Positions 1 to 8,919 are shown, counted from the stretch's first letter. The stretch: 64,000 nt of DNA from Hymenobacter psychrophilus (GCF_900107135.1 NZ_FNOV01000002.1:248001-312000); one strand, 5' to 3'. The notes: generated by a model from the letters alone, not told the origin. Translations and numbers: made by a program.

Positions 1-634
1 CCCCGGCCTCCAGACCGTACTTGATGATGCCGCCGTGGAGCTGGTACACGTTATCGAAGCCCTGGTCGAGCAGGAAGGCGCTGGCCTTCTCGCACTTGAT
101 GCCGCCGGTGCAATAGGTCAGGATTTTCTTGTCCTTGTACTGTGCCAGCTCGGCTACTTTCTCCGGGAATTCGCGGAAGTTCTCGATGTCGAGCGTCACG
201 GCGTTTTTGAAGCGGCCGAGGCGGTGCTCGTAGTCGGAGCGCACATCGAGTACCACCACGTCGGGCTGGTCCTTCAGGTCGCGGAACTGCTCGGGCGAGA
301 GGTGAATGCCGGTGCGCTCGTAGGGCCGGATGGCGGGCAGGCCCACATGCACGATTTCGGGCTTCACGCGCACGTGCAGCTTCCGGAACGTGTGCTCCGG
401 GGCTTCTTCCACCTTGAATTCGAGGGCCGCAAAACGCGGGTCGGCCTTCACCAGTCGCATGTACTCTTCGCAGTCGGCCCGGCGGCCCGAAACGGTGCCG
501 TTAAGACCTTCGGGGGCCACAATGATGCGGCCCAGCAGGTTCAGCTGCAGGCAAAGCCGGTGGTGCTCCTCCCGAAACTGCTCGGGATTCTCCAGCGGCG
601 TGTAGCAGTAGTAAAGCAGAACGAGAAAGTCCAT
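1..634 (-). CDS. trhO: tRNA uridine(34) hydroxylase TrhO (rhodanese family), 3' end beyond window
   Basis: The reverse strand reads MDFLVLLYYCYTPLENPEQF and stays open to the window edge for about 211 residues. The N-terminal part has the family signature VAPEGLNGTVSG. A rhodanese domain follows, with its active-site loop TYCTGGIKCEKAS near residue 176; the cysteine after Tyr is the catalytic one. In characterised members (YceA/TrhO) this enzyme makes 5-hydroxyuridine at the wobble position of tRNA. The ATG at 634 begins exactly where the family's N-terminal strand is expected. The gene is downstream of the acetyltransferase on the same strand, with a palindromic spacer between. The C-terminus lies beyond position 1. 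Confidence 0.93.
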   Translation of the reverse strand, partial: MDFLVLLYYCYTPLENPEQFREEHHRLCLQLNLLGRIIVAPEGLNGTVSGRRADCEEYMRLVKADPRFAALEFKVEEAPEHTFRKLHVRVKPEIVHVGLPAIRPYERTGIHLSPEQFRDLKDQPDVVVLDVRSDYEHRLGRFKNAVTLDIENFREFPEKVAELAQYKDKKILTYCTGGIKCEKASAFLLDQGFDNVYQLHGGIIKYGLEAG

Positions 635-658
635 TCTTCGCTGAGAAGTTGAGAAGGT

Positions 659-725
659 GAAACCTGAGATGTGAGATGAGGAAATACCTGGTTGGTGGTT
701 TCGTCCGGCTCACTTCTCAGGTTTC
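659..725. repeat. Imperfect intergenic palindrome
   Basis: Arms at 659-675 and 709-725 pair over 17 bp with one mismatch (sense GAAACCTGAGANGTGAG). It sits between the acetyltransferase and trhO. Its GTGAG/CTCAC content resembles the palindromes at 5821, 12928 and 17605. Confidence 0.6.
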
Positions 726-744
726 GGAATCCCATGTCTAAAAT

Positions 745-1377
745 TTAAACTTTCGCGGCCGGGTTACCGAAAACCGTCTGGCCCGCAGCTACATCGGCCA
801 CCACAACCGAGCCAGCCCCTACGCGGGCTTTAGCCCCGATTTTCACCCCGGCCACGATTACGGCACCGGCCCCAATGAAGGCCTGCTCGCCCACCGTTAC
901 GCCGGCGTTGAGGATGGCCCCGGCCCCTAGTTGGGCGTAGTCACCCACTTCGGACTTTACATCGACTACGGCATTGGCACCCAGAATGCAGCCGTCGCCG
1001 AGGCGGGCGGTACCGGCTACCACGGCGTTGGCGCCCACGAGGTTGCCATGGCCCAGCCAGGCGTGGGCCGATACGCTGGCCCGCTCATGAATGGCGTTGA
1101 CGGGCGCCACACTGTATTCTTCGCGCAGCATGTTGGTGAGGCTGCGGCGGCTGGCCGTGTCTTCGGTGGCCACGAATACCTCACATTTCTTGCCCAGCAG
1201 CTTGAGCAGCTCCTTATCATCGGTGTTGCCCATCACCGACACGTCATTGAGTTCGGTCTGCTGCAGCGCAGCATCGTCGTCGAGCAGGCAGTACACGACT
1301 ACATCGTTGCTCTGGAAGGCATCGAGGGCAGCGGTGCCCACGGCCTGGGCTCCCAGGATGATTACAGGATTTTCCAT
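745..1377 (-). CDS. NeuD/PglD-like sugar acetyltransferase (left-handed beta-helix)
   Basis: This 210-residue protein has the two-part build of the NeuD/PglD/VioB family. Residues 1-90 form a small Rossmann-like PglD_N domain (start VIILGAQAVGTAALDAF). From about residue 95 to the end run hexapeptide repeats of the left-handed beta-helix type (LGDGCILGANAVV, IGAGAVIVAGVKIG), closing with the GNPAAKV motif of acetyl-CoA-dependent O- or N-acetyltransferases. The expected substrate is an amino sugar or sialic-acid-like sugar of surface glycans, but no partner glycan genes are nearby. Transcription probably starts from the TATCTTTG box at 1431-1438. The leader contains a terminator-like hairpin just before the ATG. 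Confidence 0.82.
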   Translation of the reverse strand: MENPVIILGAQAVGTAALDAFQSNDVVVYCLLDDDAALQQTELNDVSVMGNTDDKELLKLLGKKCEVFVATEDTASRRSLTNMLREEYSVAPVNAIHERASVSAHAWLGHGNLVGANAVVAGTARLGDGCILGANAVVDVKSEVGDYAQLGAGAILNAGVTVGEQAFIGAGAVIVAGVKIGAKARVGAGSVVVADVAAGQTVFGNPAAKV

Positions 1378-1383
1378 ATCTAT

Positions 1384-1407
1384 TAAAAAACGGCCGCGGG
1401 GCGGCCG
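1384..1407 (-). promoter_or_regulatory. Terminator-like hairpin in the acetyltransferase leader (possible attenuator)
   Basis: On the reverse strand CGGCCG-CCCCG-CGGCCG is followed directly by six T residues (complement of 1385-1390). It lies between the TATCTTTG box at 1431-1438 and the ATG at 1377, so this is intrinsic-terminator geometry inside the predicted 5' UTR rather than behind a gene. Nothing else in this intergenic stretch explains it. Confidence 0.5.
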
Positions 1408-1430
1408 ATGACGAGTTAAGAACGAAACAG

Positions 1431-1438
1431 CAAAGATA
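1431..1438 (-). promoter_or_regulatory. -7 box TATCTTTG for the acetyltransferase
   Basis: Exact match on the reverse strand to the Bacteroidota TAnnTTTG consensus, about 54 bp upstream of the ATG at 1377. Confidence 0.6.
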
Positions 1439-1514
1439 CGGCATGAGATGTCAGTTGCCAGTTGCTAATGAAACAACGGGTCATGCTGAGCATTCCCTTT
1501 CACTAGCAACTGAT

Positions 1515-2768
1515 TCACTTCAGCCAGCGGCGCACGTAGTTGTTTTGCAGCAGTAGCAGCAGCAGAAACGGCAGGAACGTGGTGCGGTAGCGGCTGAGCG
1601 TGCCCAGGTTAGGGGTGGTGAGGCCCAGCAGCGCGGCCAGCAGCAGGCAGTAGAGTAGCAGCGCCGCTACCACCGCAAAGGGCAGCCGGCCGGCGTGGCC
1701 CCGCATTATGGCCATTAATGCCACGCCCAGCAGCGTCAGTAGCAGCAGGTTTTCGAGGCCCGCAGCTACGTAGCGCACCGAGTCGCCCTCCCAGGGCCAG
1801 GGGCGCACCAGCGTGTTGAGGGCGGCCAGCGGCGCATGTTGCAGCACGCTTGCGGTGGTAGGCTGCAGGTTGGGGTAGTGCAGGTGCGGCCGGTTGGCGG
1901 AGGCGCGGAGCAGAACGGTGTAGTTGCGCTGGAGCTGGGAGGTGAATTTGTTGGGCCGGAACAGCGTGCTCACCTCCCCTGCCGCCCAGCCGCCACCGGC
2001 CAGCAGCCCCAGCAGCAGCGCCGCCTGCACCAGCCGGTGGCGGGCCAGCCCCAGCTGCTGCAGCACCCGTATCAGTCCCAGCCCGGCCAGCACCCCAAAC
2101 AGCACCACGGCGAAGAAATAGCGCATCTTGAAGTGCAGCAGCGCAGCCGCCAGCAGCCCCGCCACTACCCAGCCCCGGCCCGCAGGCGGCCCGTAGGCCA
2201 GCCGTAGCACAGCGGCCAGCACCAGCGCCCCGCTGCCCACCAGCAGGCTTTCCTTGGTCAGTCCCGAAGTCCAATACAGCACCGTGGGCCAGAGTAGAAA
2301 AGCCCCTACCGCTGCCAGCGGCACCGCCTCGGGCCACAGCCGCCGCAACTGCCGCACCAGCTCCCAACTGCCTACAAAGCTGAATACCGACAGGTACAGC
2401 GCGTTCAGCCCGGCGCTGCCCAGGCTGGCCAGGTTCAGCACCGACAGCAGCTTGACGAGGAACAACGTGTTGGAAAAACCATGAAACACCAGCGCCGCCC
2501 CCTGCCAGTGAAATTCATCGGTCGGCAGCATCTGCAGCCACTGGCCGGGGGCCTGCCACAGCTGGTCGGTCATGCGCCGGCTCCAGTCCATAAAATACAG
2601 GGCATCCTCCGTCAGCTTAACCAGGGTAAAGGCTGTTACCAGCAGCTTCAGCGCCAGCGTGGGCAGCACCCAGCGGCCCACCTGCGGCAGCGGCCGTACC
2701 CGGCGCAGCCACCGCCACAGCAGCCACAGCAGGCCGGTATTGAGCAGGAGGGCGATAGTAATCTTCAT
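1515..2768 (-). CDS. Polytopic membrane protein, possibly glycosyltransferase-like
   Basis: Protein of 417 residues with about ten hydrophobic segments, starting with a membrane anchor (KITIALLLNTGLLWLLWRW). A loop after the second segment is acidic and aromatic (LTEDALYFMDWSRRM), and a later loop reads YWTSGLTKESLL. This resembles the general plan of GT39- or polymerase-like envelope membrane proteins, but I recognise no catalytic signature and assign no function. Leu, Ala and Arg are strongly enriched, as in the other membrane proteins here. The ATG at 2768 directly abuts a degenerate heptamer array at 2771-2805. Confidence 0.7.
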   Translation of the reverse strand: MKITIALLLNTGLLWLLWRWLRRVRPLPQVGRWVLPTLALKLLVTAFTLVKLTEDALYFMDWSRRMTDQLWQAPGQWLQMLPTDEFHWQGAALVFHGFSNTLFLVKLLSVLNLASLGSAGLNALYLSVFSFVGSWELVRQLRRLWPEAVPLAAVGAFLLWPTVLYWTSGLTKESLLVGSGALVLAAVLRLAYGPPAGRGWVVAGLLAAALLHFKMRYFFAVVLFGVLAGLGLIRVLQQLGLARHRLVQAALLLGLLAGGGWAAGEVSTLFRPNKFTSQLQRNYTVLLRASANRPHLHYPNLQPTTASVLQHAPLAALNTLVRPWPWEGDSVRYVAAGLENLLLLTLLGVALMAIMRGHAGRLPFAVVAALLLYCLLLAALLGLTTPNLGTLSRYRTTFLPFLLLLLLQNNYVRRWLK

Positions 2769-2770
2769 TT

Positions 2771-2805
2771 AAGCCGCAAGCTACAAGCTGCAAGCCACAA
2801 GCTGT
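2771..2805. repeat. Degenerate heptamer array (5 x AAGCYRC-like)
   Basis: Forward-strand units are AAGCCGC, AAGCTAC, AAGCTGC, AAGCCAC and AAGCTGT, all 7 bp. The array starts 2 bp upstream of the membrane-protein start codon, so it occupies the place of its ribosome binding site and leader. Confidence 0.7.
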
Positions 2806-2837
2806 AGCGCGAAAACCTGTTTCGTATTACGCCTGCC

Positions 2838-4121
2838 CTAGCTACGTGGGCGGAGCAGGCTGGCCCCAATGCCGCAGTTCACGCAACGGCGCGGGGCGCA
2901 GTAGCCGCGGTGCAGGGCCAGCAGCGCCTGTGAGTCGGCGGCGCAGGTGTGGCGGAAACCGGCGGCTTCGTAGGCGTCGGTGAGGCGGTTGCGCTCGGCG
3001 GGCAACTGGTCGAGCAACGCCAGGGCGGCTTCTACCTGCTCGGGGTTGCCGATGGAGCGAGCGTAGGCCACGCGCAGGGGCACGACGGTATTGGTTATCA
3101 GCAGGTGCACGCTGCCGCGGCCCAGCGCGGCCACTTTGCCGGAGCGGCCGGGACGAGTGTGGGTTTGCCAGTACGCGGGCAGCGGAGCCCGGAAAAACTG
3201 CTCCAGCGCCCGGCCGTCGCGGGCCGTGAGCAGGGCGTCGAAGAGCGTGGGGCGGGCATGCAGCAGGGCCAGCAGCTGGACCAGCCGCACGGTGGGGAAG
3301 TTGGCCGGCCGCAGCCGCAGGAAATTCCACTCGTGAGCGGCCAGCGCCGTACCGTGCAGATTGTGCTTGTGGCGCAGAAACCCGAACTCGGTTTGCAGCT
3401 CCCGACTGAACTCATCCAGCGGCTCGTCTTCCAGAAACCCGGCCTGCCCGAACATGAGCGCGGCCAGCTGGCGGGCGTCGGCGCGGTAGCGGCGCAGCAG
3501 CGCCAGCGGCAGGGCTTTGGCCAGGCGGGCCAGTGGCTCGCTGTTTTTCTGGAAGCCGAAGGCCGCCGCCAGTGCGTGCCAGGTGGTGGCCTCCCAGTCC
3601 TGACCCAGCTGCTCGTGCAGCGCGGCTACGCGGTCGGCCTTCTGCTCCATGCGCTCCAGTAGGGTCCGGCCCAGCATCATGGTGCGCGTCAGCTCCGATA
3701 CCCGGGGCAGCAGTGGGGCGCAGGGCAATAGCGTTTCGGGAGGTTGGCCGCGCAGCTGCTCGTAGGCGGCCAGGGCGCCGGCCGGCAGCCGCGCCGCCAG
3801 CGCCAGCACCGGAATTTCGGAGCCGTTGGTACGTTGCACCGGCACGTCGGCCACGTCCACTACGTGCAGTACCACCTGGTCGTATTTGGGGTCGGTCTGG
3901 TGCTGGTGGCGGTGCCAGTCGGAGGCGCGCAAATGGATTTCTACGGCCCCGCTCCACTCCACCTCGCCCAACTGCAGGCGGGCCTGGAGGAAATCGGGGC
4001 CAGCGTCGGGGTTGCGGTGGCCGGGCCGCAGCACAGTTATCAGCTGGCCGTCGTCGGTGCGCAGGTCGGTTTTATCGAAGTACTGGTGCTGCCAGATGTA
4101 ATGGAGAAAGTCTTCCTGCAT
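2838..4121 (-). CDS. DUF2851 family protein
   Basis: The ATG at 4121 (MQEDFLHYIWQHQYFDK) is chosen over an upstream in-frame ATG at 4154 because the family typically begins with this segment. The product has about 427 residues. The N-terminal block contains the conserved run RNPDAGPDF and WSGAVEIHLRASDWHRH, then YDQVVLHVV, diagnostic of DUF2851, a family widespread in Bacteroidota and of unknown biochemistry. The end carries several cysteines (CAADSQALL, GYCAPRRCVNCGIG), a possible metal-binding tail. The pattern of acidic, Gln and His residues in the first 100 residues recalls a nuclease-like fold, but that is only an impression. It is transcribed away from the Sel1-repeat gene. Confidence 0.85.
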   Translation of the reverse strand: MQEDFLHYIWQHQYFDKTDLRTDDGQLITVLRPGHRNPDAGPDFLQARLQLGEVEWSGAVEIHLRASDWHRHQHQTDPKYDQVVLHVVDVADVPVQRTNGSEIPVLALAARLPAGALAAYEQLRGQPPETLLPCAPLLPRVSELTRTMMLGRTLLERMEQKADRVAALHEQLGQDWEATTWHALAAAFGFQKNSEPLARLAKALPLALLRRYRADARQLAALMFGQAGFLEDEPLDEFSRELQTEFGFLRHKHNLHGTALAAHEWNFLRLRPANFPTVRLVQLLALLHARPTLFDALLTARDGRALEQFFRAPLPAYWQTHTRPGRSGKVAALGRGSVHLLITNTVVPLRVAYARSIGNPEQVEAALALLDQLPAERNRLTDAYEAAGFRHTCAADSQALLALHRGYCAPRRCVNCGIGASLLRPRS

Positions 4122-4231
4122 AATGGATAAAGGACAGGTTAGGGCATAACGCAAAATTGATAATCAGGCTGTTAAAGATAGTTTTTCTCCCATACCTTGC
4201 CAATCTTTATTAACCCGCAAAAAGCTTCTGC

Positions 4232-5071
4232 TTGCCTGTAACTCTCTTTGACAACCGATTTCTACCCGACACTACCCGCCGGGCTATCATCTACCTTTAT
4301 CGGGCGCGTTTCGCCGACAACCGCACTTCCCACTACACCCGCCGGGCCATCGAGATGCTGCTCATGGCGGCCGAGGCTGGTAACATCAGCGCCGCCAGTA
4401 TGCTGGGCATAGCGTATCACGAAGGCTGGGGGCGGCTTCCGCAGGATAGTAGTCTGGCGGCGCGCTGGCTACAGCAGGCCGCTGCTGCGCGGCACCGACT
4501 TGCCTGCTACAACCTGGCCATTCTGTACGACAATGGGTTGGGAGTTGAGAAGAATCCGAACATTGCCCGCCGATATTATACCATAGCCGCAAAGGCGGGT
4601 TGCTCCGAAGCCATGTATGCGGTAGGTACCTACTACTACTGGGGTCATGGCATCGAACCAGATTATACCAAAGCCAGGAAATGGTTTCGCCGCAGCGCTG
4701 CGTTGGGCAACGCCAAGGCCATGCAGGATTTGGGTCGTATGTATCAACGCGGAGTCGATGGGGGGCGCAATGCTGCTCGGGCCATTCGCTGGTTCCAGCA
4801 GGCAGTGGCGGCCGGAGATTCCAGAGCCCACATTGGATTAGGGATTGAATACGCCATAAAAGAGGAATTCCCACAGGCCCGCCAACATCTGGAGCTGGCA
4901 GCCGAATCTGATGAGTCGCACGCCATGTACCTGCTGGGCCGATGGGCCGAGGAAGGCTGGGACACGCCACCTAACCTTGCGGACGCACGCTTCTGGTTCC
5001 GCGCAGCCGCAGAGCTCGGACATGAAAAAGCCGGCTTCCGGCTGGCGGGTTTAGAAGGCGAAGGTTTCTGA
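4232..5071 (+). CDS. Sel1-like repeat (TPR-type) protein with TTG start
   Basis: Protein of 279 residues built almost entirely of Sel1-like repeats: at least six copies of a 36-38-residue helix pair with the A-x-x-x-L-G-x-x-Y-x-x-G pattern, for example ASMLGIAYHEGWG, CYNLAILYDNGLGV, MYAVGTYYYWGHGI and AMQDLGRMYQRGV. Such solenoids bind proteins or peptidoglycan-linked partners. I see no signal peptide, so a cytoplasmic scaffold is likely. An in-frame TAA at 4211 and no ATG before residue 42 make TTG at 4232 the best start. A weak promoter-like TACCTTGC lies at 4193-4200. No cognate partner can be named from the neighbours. Confidence 0.82.
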   Translation: MPVTLFDNRFLPDTTRRAIIYLYRARFADNRTSHYTRRAIEMLLMAAEAGNISAASMLGIAYHEGWGRLPQDSSLAARWLQQAAAARHRLACYNLAILYDNGLGVEKNPNIARRYYTIAAKAGCSEAMYAVGTYYYWGHGIEPDYTKARKWFRRSAALGNAKAMQDLGRMYQRGVDGGRNAARAIRWFQQAVAAGDSRAHIGLGIEYAIKEEFPQARQHLELAAESDESHAMYLLGRWAEEGWDTPPNLADARFWFRAAAELGHEKAGFRLAGLEGEGF

Positions 5072-5095
5072 CTAACGGCTCAATCAACCATAAAA

Positions 5096-5136
5096 AACCG
5101 GCCCGCCCCTGCTGAAACAGCAGAAGCGGGCCGGTT
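5096..5136. terminator. Terminator between convergent genes (Sel1 protein and LolA family)
   Basis: The outer 11-bp arms AACCGGCCCGC and GCGGGCCGGTT enclose an inner CTGCTG-AAA-CAGCAG stem. On the reverse strand the hairpin is followed by a T-run (complement of 5092-5097), so it best serves the leftward LolA gene. It may also stop the rightward Sel1 gene. Confidence 0.8.
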
Positions 5137-5155
5137 AGGTTAGCAGGCGGCGCGG

Positions 5156-5800
5156 TTAGCGCAGGTCAATCACCTTTACGCCTTTGTATTTGGCTTTGTC
5201 GAAATTGAAGGTGGTGGCATCGACCGGGGCATTGGGCAGGAACTTGCTGATGCGGTAGGTGTAGCGGTTGCCGTTCTTCTTGTACATCTGCCAGCTTTTC
5301 ACCGCCTTGTCGGTGCGGCCGATTTTCAGGCGCACTTTGTACATGGGGTTGTTGCGGTCTTCGGGGGCCAGTTCGATAACGTCGACCAGTTCGCCGCCTT
5401 CCTTGGCCTCCCCGGCGTAGCTATACTTGTAGCCCTTTTTATAGAGCGTATAAATCTGCGAAGGCGATACTTCCTGCTCGTCTGGCTCGTAGTCGGATAC
5501 GTTTACTTCGTTTTCCGACTTCATGTAGGTCCACATGGTCTGGCCGTTGTTGATGACTTCCTGGCCACTCATTTTTAGCCGGAACTTCTGGCCGCTCACC
5601 GTAATGTCGCCGCTCAGGTTTTCTTTCACCTTGGCCGCATCGTTTTCGAGGGTTTGGGTGAACGTAGCTTTAAAGGCCTTCATGGCCTTGTATTTCGCGC
5701 TCATCTGGTCCAGAATCTTCCCCGCCTTGGGGTCCTGCTGGGCCGAAGCCACGGAGGTAAACGAAACGGACAGAGCGAGCAGAGCGAGATATTTCTTCAT
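5156..5800 (-). CDS. LolA family outer-membrane lipoprotein carrier
   Basis: Protein of 214 residues with a clear Sec signal peptide (KKYLALLALSVSFTSVASA, cleaved before QQ). The mature part has the LolA start (ILDQMSAKYKAMKAFKATFTQ), then a half-barrel pattern of alternating strands (GDITVSGQKFRLKMSG, GQTMWTYMKSENEV) and the closing FNFDKAKYKGVKVIDLR. LolA ferries lipoproteins through the periplasm to the outer membrane. Bacteroidota carry several paralogues and not every one is proven to be the carrier. The start abuts a CCCTTTGC sequence at 5803-5810, which could be a weak -7 box giving a nearly leaderless message. Confidence 0.85.
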   Translation of the reverse strand: MKKYLALLALSVSFTSVASAQQDPKAGKILDQMSAKYKAMKAFKATFTQTLENDAAKVKENLSGDITVSGQKFRLKMSGQEVINNGQTMWTYMKSENEVNVSDYEPDEQEVSPSQIYTLYKKGYKYSYAGEAKEGGELVDVIELAPEDRNNPMYKVRLKIGRTDKAVKSWQMYKKNGNRYTYRISKFLPNAPVDATTFNFDKAKYKGVKVIDLR

Positions 5801-5820
5801 TGCAAAGGGAAAATCTTAGG

Positions 5821-5912
5821 AGTGAGTATAGAGACGTGAGAAGTGAGACTTTGTTTAATTACAAATGGGTGGAAGATGATTTTTTCTCACTTCTCACGTC
5901 TCTGCACTCACT
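5821..5912. repeat. Intergenic palindrome, 28-bp arms (GTGAGAAGTGAG type)
   Basis: Arms 5821-5848 and 5885-5912 are inverted copies with two mismatches, around an AT-rich loop. It fills the gap between the LolA start and the ftsK stop codon (same strand), so it follows ftsK and precedes lolA. Confidence 0.8.
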
Positions 5913-5922
5913 TCTATCCTCT

Positions 5923-8892
5923 CTATTTGGGCAACGTATTCAACAACTGTTCCAAACTGTACTCATCCGGAATTAATACCTCCCGGGCCTTGCTGCCCTC
6001 GAATGGGCCCACAATACCGGCGTGCTCCAACTGGTCGATCAGGCGGCCGGCGCGGTTGTAGCCGAGCTTGAGGCGGCGCTGCAGCAGCGAGGTGCTGCCC
6101 TGCTGGTGCGTAACAATAACGCGGGCCGCCTCCTCGAACATATTGTCGCGGTCGGCGGGGTCGAAATCGTCGCTGTTGCCGTTGCCGCCGCCGTCCTCGC
6201 CCACCACTTCGGGCAGATGGTAGGCATCCGGGTAGCCTTGCTGCCCGCCCACGAAGTCGCAGAGGCGGTCCACTTCGGGCGTATCGATGAAGGCGCACTG
6301 CACCCGGATGATGTCGGAGCCCTGCGAAATCAGCATGTCGCCCTGGCCGATGAGCTGGTCGGCCCCGCCGGCATCGAGGATGGTTCGCGAGTCGATTTTG
6401 CTCGTCACCTTAAAGGAAATCCGGCAGGGGAAGTTGGCCTTGATGATACCGGTAATCACGTTTACCGAGGGGCGCTGGGTGGCCACAATCAGGTGGATGC
6501 CGATGGCGCGGGCCAGCTGGGCGAGGCGGGCAATGGGCGTTTCCACCTCCTTGCCGGCCGTCATCATCAGGTCGGCCAGCTCGTCAATCACCAGCACAAT
6601 GAAGGGCATGTAGCGGTGGCCCTTCTTAGGGCTGAGGCGCCGCTCCACAAACTTGCGGTTGTACTCTTTCAGGTTGCGGCAGCCGGCATCCTTGAGCAAA
6701 TCGTAGCGCTTGTCCATCTCCATGCACAGCGAGTTGAGCGTGTTGACCACCTTCTTCGTGTCGGTGATGATGGGCTCCTCGGTGTCGGGCAGCTTGGCCA
6801 GGAAGTGGCGCTCGATCTTGTTGAAGATGCTCAGTTCCACCTTTTTGGGGTCGACGAGCACGAACTTGAGCTGGCTGGGGTGGCGCTTGTAAATCAGCGA
6901 AGCCAGAATCACGTTCAGGCCCACCGACTTACCCTGGCCAGTGGCGCCGGCCATCAGCAGGTGGGGCATCTTGGCCAGATCGACCACGAATACCTCGTTG
7001 GTAATGGTGCGACCGAAGGCAATGGGCAGGTCCATTTCCGTAGAGATGAACTTGTCGGTGTTGAACACCGAGCGGATGCTCACCATCTCCTTTTTGGCGT
7101 TGGGCACCTCGATACCGATGGTGCCCTTGCCCGGAATAGGCGCGATGATGCGGATACCTAAGGCCGCCAGGCTCAGGGCAATATCGTCTTCGAGGCTCTT
7201 GATTTTGCTGATGCGCACCCCGGCGTCGGGCACGATTTCGTAGAGCGTGACGGTGGGGCCGATGGTGGCCTTGATGCTGGCGATGTTGATGCCGTAGTGG
7301 CCCAGCGTCTCCACGATGCGGTCCTTGTTGGCTTCGAGTTCCTCTTTGGTTACCTGGGCTTTGGCCTGGCCGTAGTCGTTGAGCAGCTCCAGGGTGGGGT
7401 ACTGGTAGCGGGGCAAATCGAGGGTGGGGTCGTACTCGCCGGTGGGCATCACTTCGGCCTCCTCGTCTTCCTCGGCAATCACGGCCATGTCGGGCCCGGC
7501 CGAGGGGTCTAGCTCGGGCTTACCGGTGGCATCCTCCACCTCGAACGAGAGGCCTGCGGGCCGGACCGGTACGGCGGCCGGGGCGGCCGGGGCGGCCGTA
7601 GCGGGCGGCAATGGGGTGTCATCATCCACCAAATCGGCCAGCGAAAGCGGCGTGGGCACGTTGGCCACCAGCGGTGCGGCCGGCGGCGCAACCGGCGCGC
7701 GGTCGGGCTCGGGCTCGGCTACCTCAATAGAGAAGCTCGGGCCACTGGCTTTGGCGGCTACTGCCGCAGCCGCTACCGGCGCCACGCTCAGGGGCAGCGC
7801 CGAAGCGCCGGCCACCAGCCCCCCTCCTACCGCGCTGGCGGCTGCCAGCGCGGGCGAAGCGACCGAGCCCGTGCGGGCCGGCGCAGGGGCCGATTCGGCC
7901 TCGGCGGGCGCGTCGTCGGCCTCTTCGTCGGCCACGGCGCCCGCGCCGCGGGTGTCGCGCAGTGTGAAGCCGAGCGGATTGTCGTCAGGTTCGTCGGCCG
8001 CCGAAGGGGCATCAATGGCCCAGGGCGCGGGGGCGTTGGTGGCGCGGTGGTTGCCGGCAGCCGGGCCCGGGTTTTCACCGGTATCAGCCGTGGCAGCAGC
8101 GGGGCTGCTCAGGTTGAGGCTGGTGATGTTGAAGAAGAACACCACAAACGAAATCAGCACGAAGGCCAGCAGCAGCACCGTGCCCCAGCCAATGAGGCTG
8201 TCGAGCAGGAAGGCCGTTTCGTAGCCCACGCCGCCGCACAGAAAATCGAGGCTGTGGGCCAGGGCGGGGTCGATGTCGGGGCTTTGCAGCGAGAGCACCA
8301 CATAGCCCAGCAGCACGCTCAGCCAGAGCGTTGTGAACAGGCACAGGGCCAGCACATAGCTGAACGATACGGCCCCGCGGCGAAACACGATTTTGTAGCC
8401 CAGGAAGAACACGATGGGAATCAGGGCAAACGCCGCCACTCCAAATCCATCCTGAATCAGCCACTCGGCCAGCAGCGCGCCCACTACCCCCAGCCAGTTG
8501 CCGGTTTCCTGGCCCGCGTCGCGCAGGGCCGTGCGGCTCAGGCTTTCGGTCACGCTCTGGTCGGCGTGGCCGGTGAACAGGAACGAGACGAAGGCAATGG
8601 TGAGGTAGATGGAGCTGAAGAGCAGGAAGAAGCCCAGAAACAGCTGAAACCGCCGGTCGCGAAGAAAACCGAACAGCTTACCCAGCCGCAGCGCGGGCAT
8701 TTTCAGCGGCTTGCGCTCCTTGCGGGGGCCGGGAACCGACTTGGGCTCGTTGCGCCGGTTTTCGCGCGGCGGTGCCTCGGCAGCGGCAGCGGGCCGGGGT
8801 TGGTTGCGGGCCGGCCGCGGCTCCGCCGGCCGGGGCTCGTTGCCGCGGCGGGTGGGGGTTTCGGCCGGTTGCTTGTAGGTATTTTTAGCCAT
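5923..8892 (-). CDS. ftsK: DNA translocase FtsK
   Basis: Protein of 989 residues. Residues 1-105 are basic and Pro/Arg-rich, and about 110-275 hold four membrane helices that anchor it at the septum. Residues about 280-500 are an Ala/Pro/Glu-rich linker. The RecA-type motor has Walker A GATGQGKS near residue 645 and Walker B VLVIDELADLM near 770. The C-terminal gamma winged helix (SLLQRRLKLGYNRAGRLIDQLE) normally reads KOPS-type guide sequences and activates XerCD. The length and all parts look intact. It pumps chromosome ends through the division septum; a xerD gene lies 2.5 kb away. A TAGATTTG promoter box is at 8912-8919. Confidence 0.97.
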   Translation of the reverse strand: MAKNTYKQPAETPTRRGNEPRPAEPRPARNQPRPAAAAEAPPRENRRNEPKSVPGPRKERKPLKMPALRLGKLFGFLRDRRFQLFLGFFLLFSSIYLTIAFVSFLFTGHADQSVTESLSRTALRDAGQETGNWLGVVGALLAEWLIQDGFGVAAFALIPIVFFLGYKIVFRRGAVSFSYVLALCLFTTLWLSVLLGYVVLSLQSPDIDPALAHSLDFLCGGVGYETAFLLDSLIGWGTVLLLAFVLISFVVFFFNITSLNLSSPAAATADTGENPGPAAGNHRATNAPAPWAIDAPSAADEPDDNPLGFTLRDTRGAGAVADEEADDAPAEAESAPAPARTGSVASPALAAASAVGGGLVAGASALPLSVAPVAAAAVAAKASGPSFSIEVAEPEPDRAPVAPPAAPLVANVPTPLSLADLVDDDTPLPPATAAPAAPAAVPVRPAGLSFEVEDATGKPELDPSAGPDMAVIAEEDEEAEVMPTGEYDPTLDLPRYQYPTLELLNDYGQAKAQVTKEELEANKDRIVETLGHYGINIASIKATIGPTVTLYEIVPDAGVRISKIKSLEDDIALSLAALGIRIIAPIPGKGTIGIEVPNAKKEMVSIRSVFNTDKFISTEMDLPIAFGRTITNEVFVVDLAKMPHLLMAGATGQGKSVGLNVILASLIYKRHPSQLKFVLVDPKKVELSIFNKIERHFLAKLPDTEEPIITDTKKVVNTLNSLCMEMDKRYDLLKDAGCRNLKEYNRKFVERRLSPKKGHRYMPFIVLVIDELADLMMTAGKEVETPIARLAQLARAIGIHLIVATQRPSVNVITGIIKANFPCRISFKVTSKIDSRTILDAGGADQLIGQGDMLISQGSDIIRVQCAFIDTPEVDRLCDFVGGQQGYPDAYHLPEVVGEDGGGNGNSDDFDPADRDNMFEEAARVIVTHQQGSTSLLQRRLKLGYNRAGRLIDQLEHAGIVGPFEGSKAREVLIPDEYSLEQLLNTLPK

Positions 8893-8911
8893 TGGAAAGT
8901 ACGCCAGAAAC

Positions 8912-8919
8912 CAAATCTA
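8912..8919 (-). promoter_or_regulatory. -7 box TAGATTTG for ftsK
   Basis: Exact TAnnTTTG match on the reverse strand, 20 bp before the ftsK ATG. Confidence 0.6.

Noticed and set aside
35-652. Forward-strand open frame over the left edge.
   Set aside because: The reverse strand encodes TrhO with its full active-site motif; the forward product has no family features.
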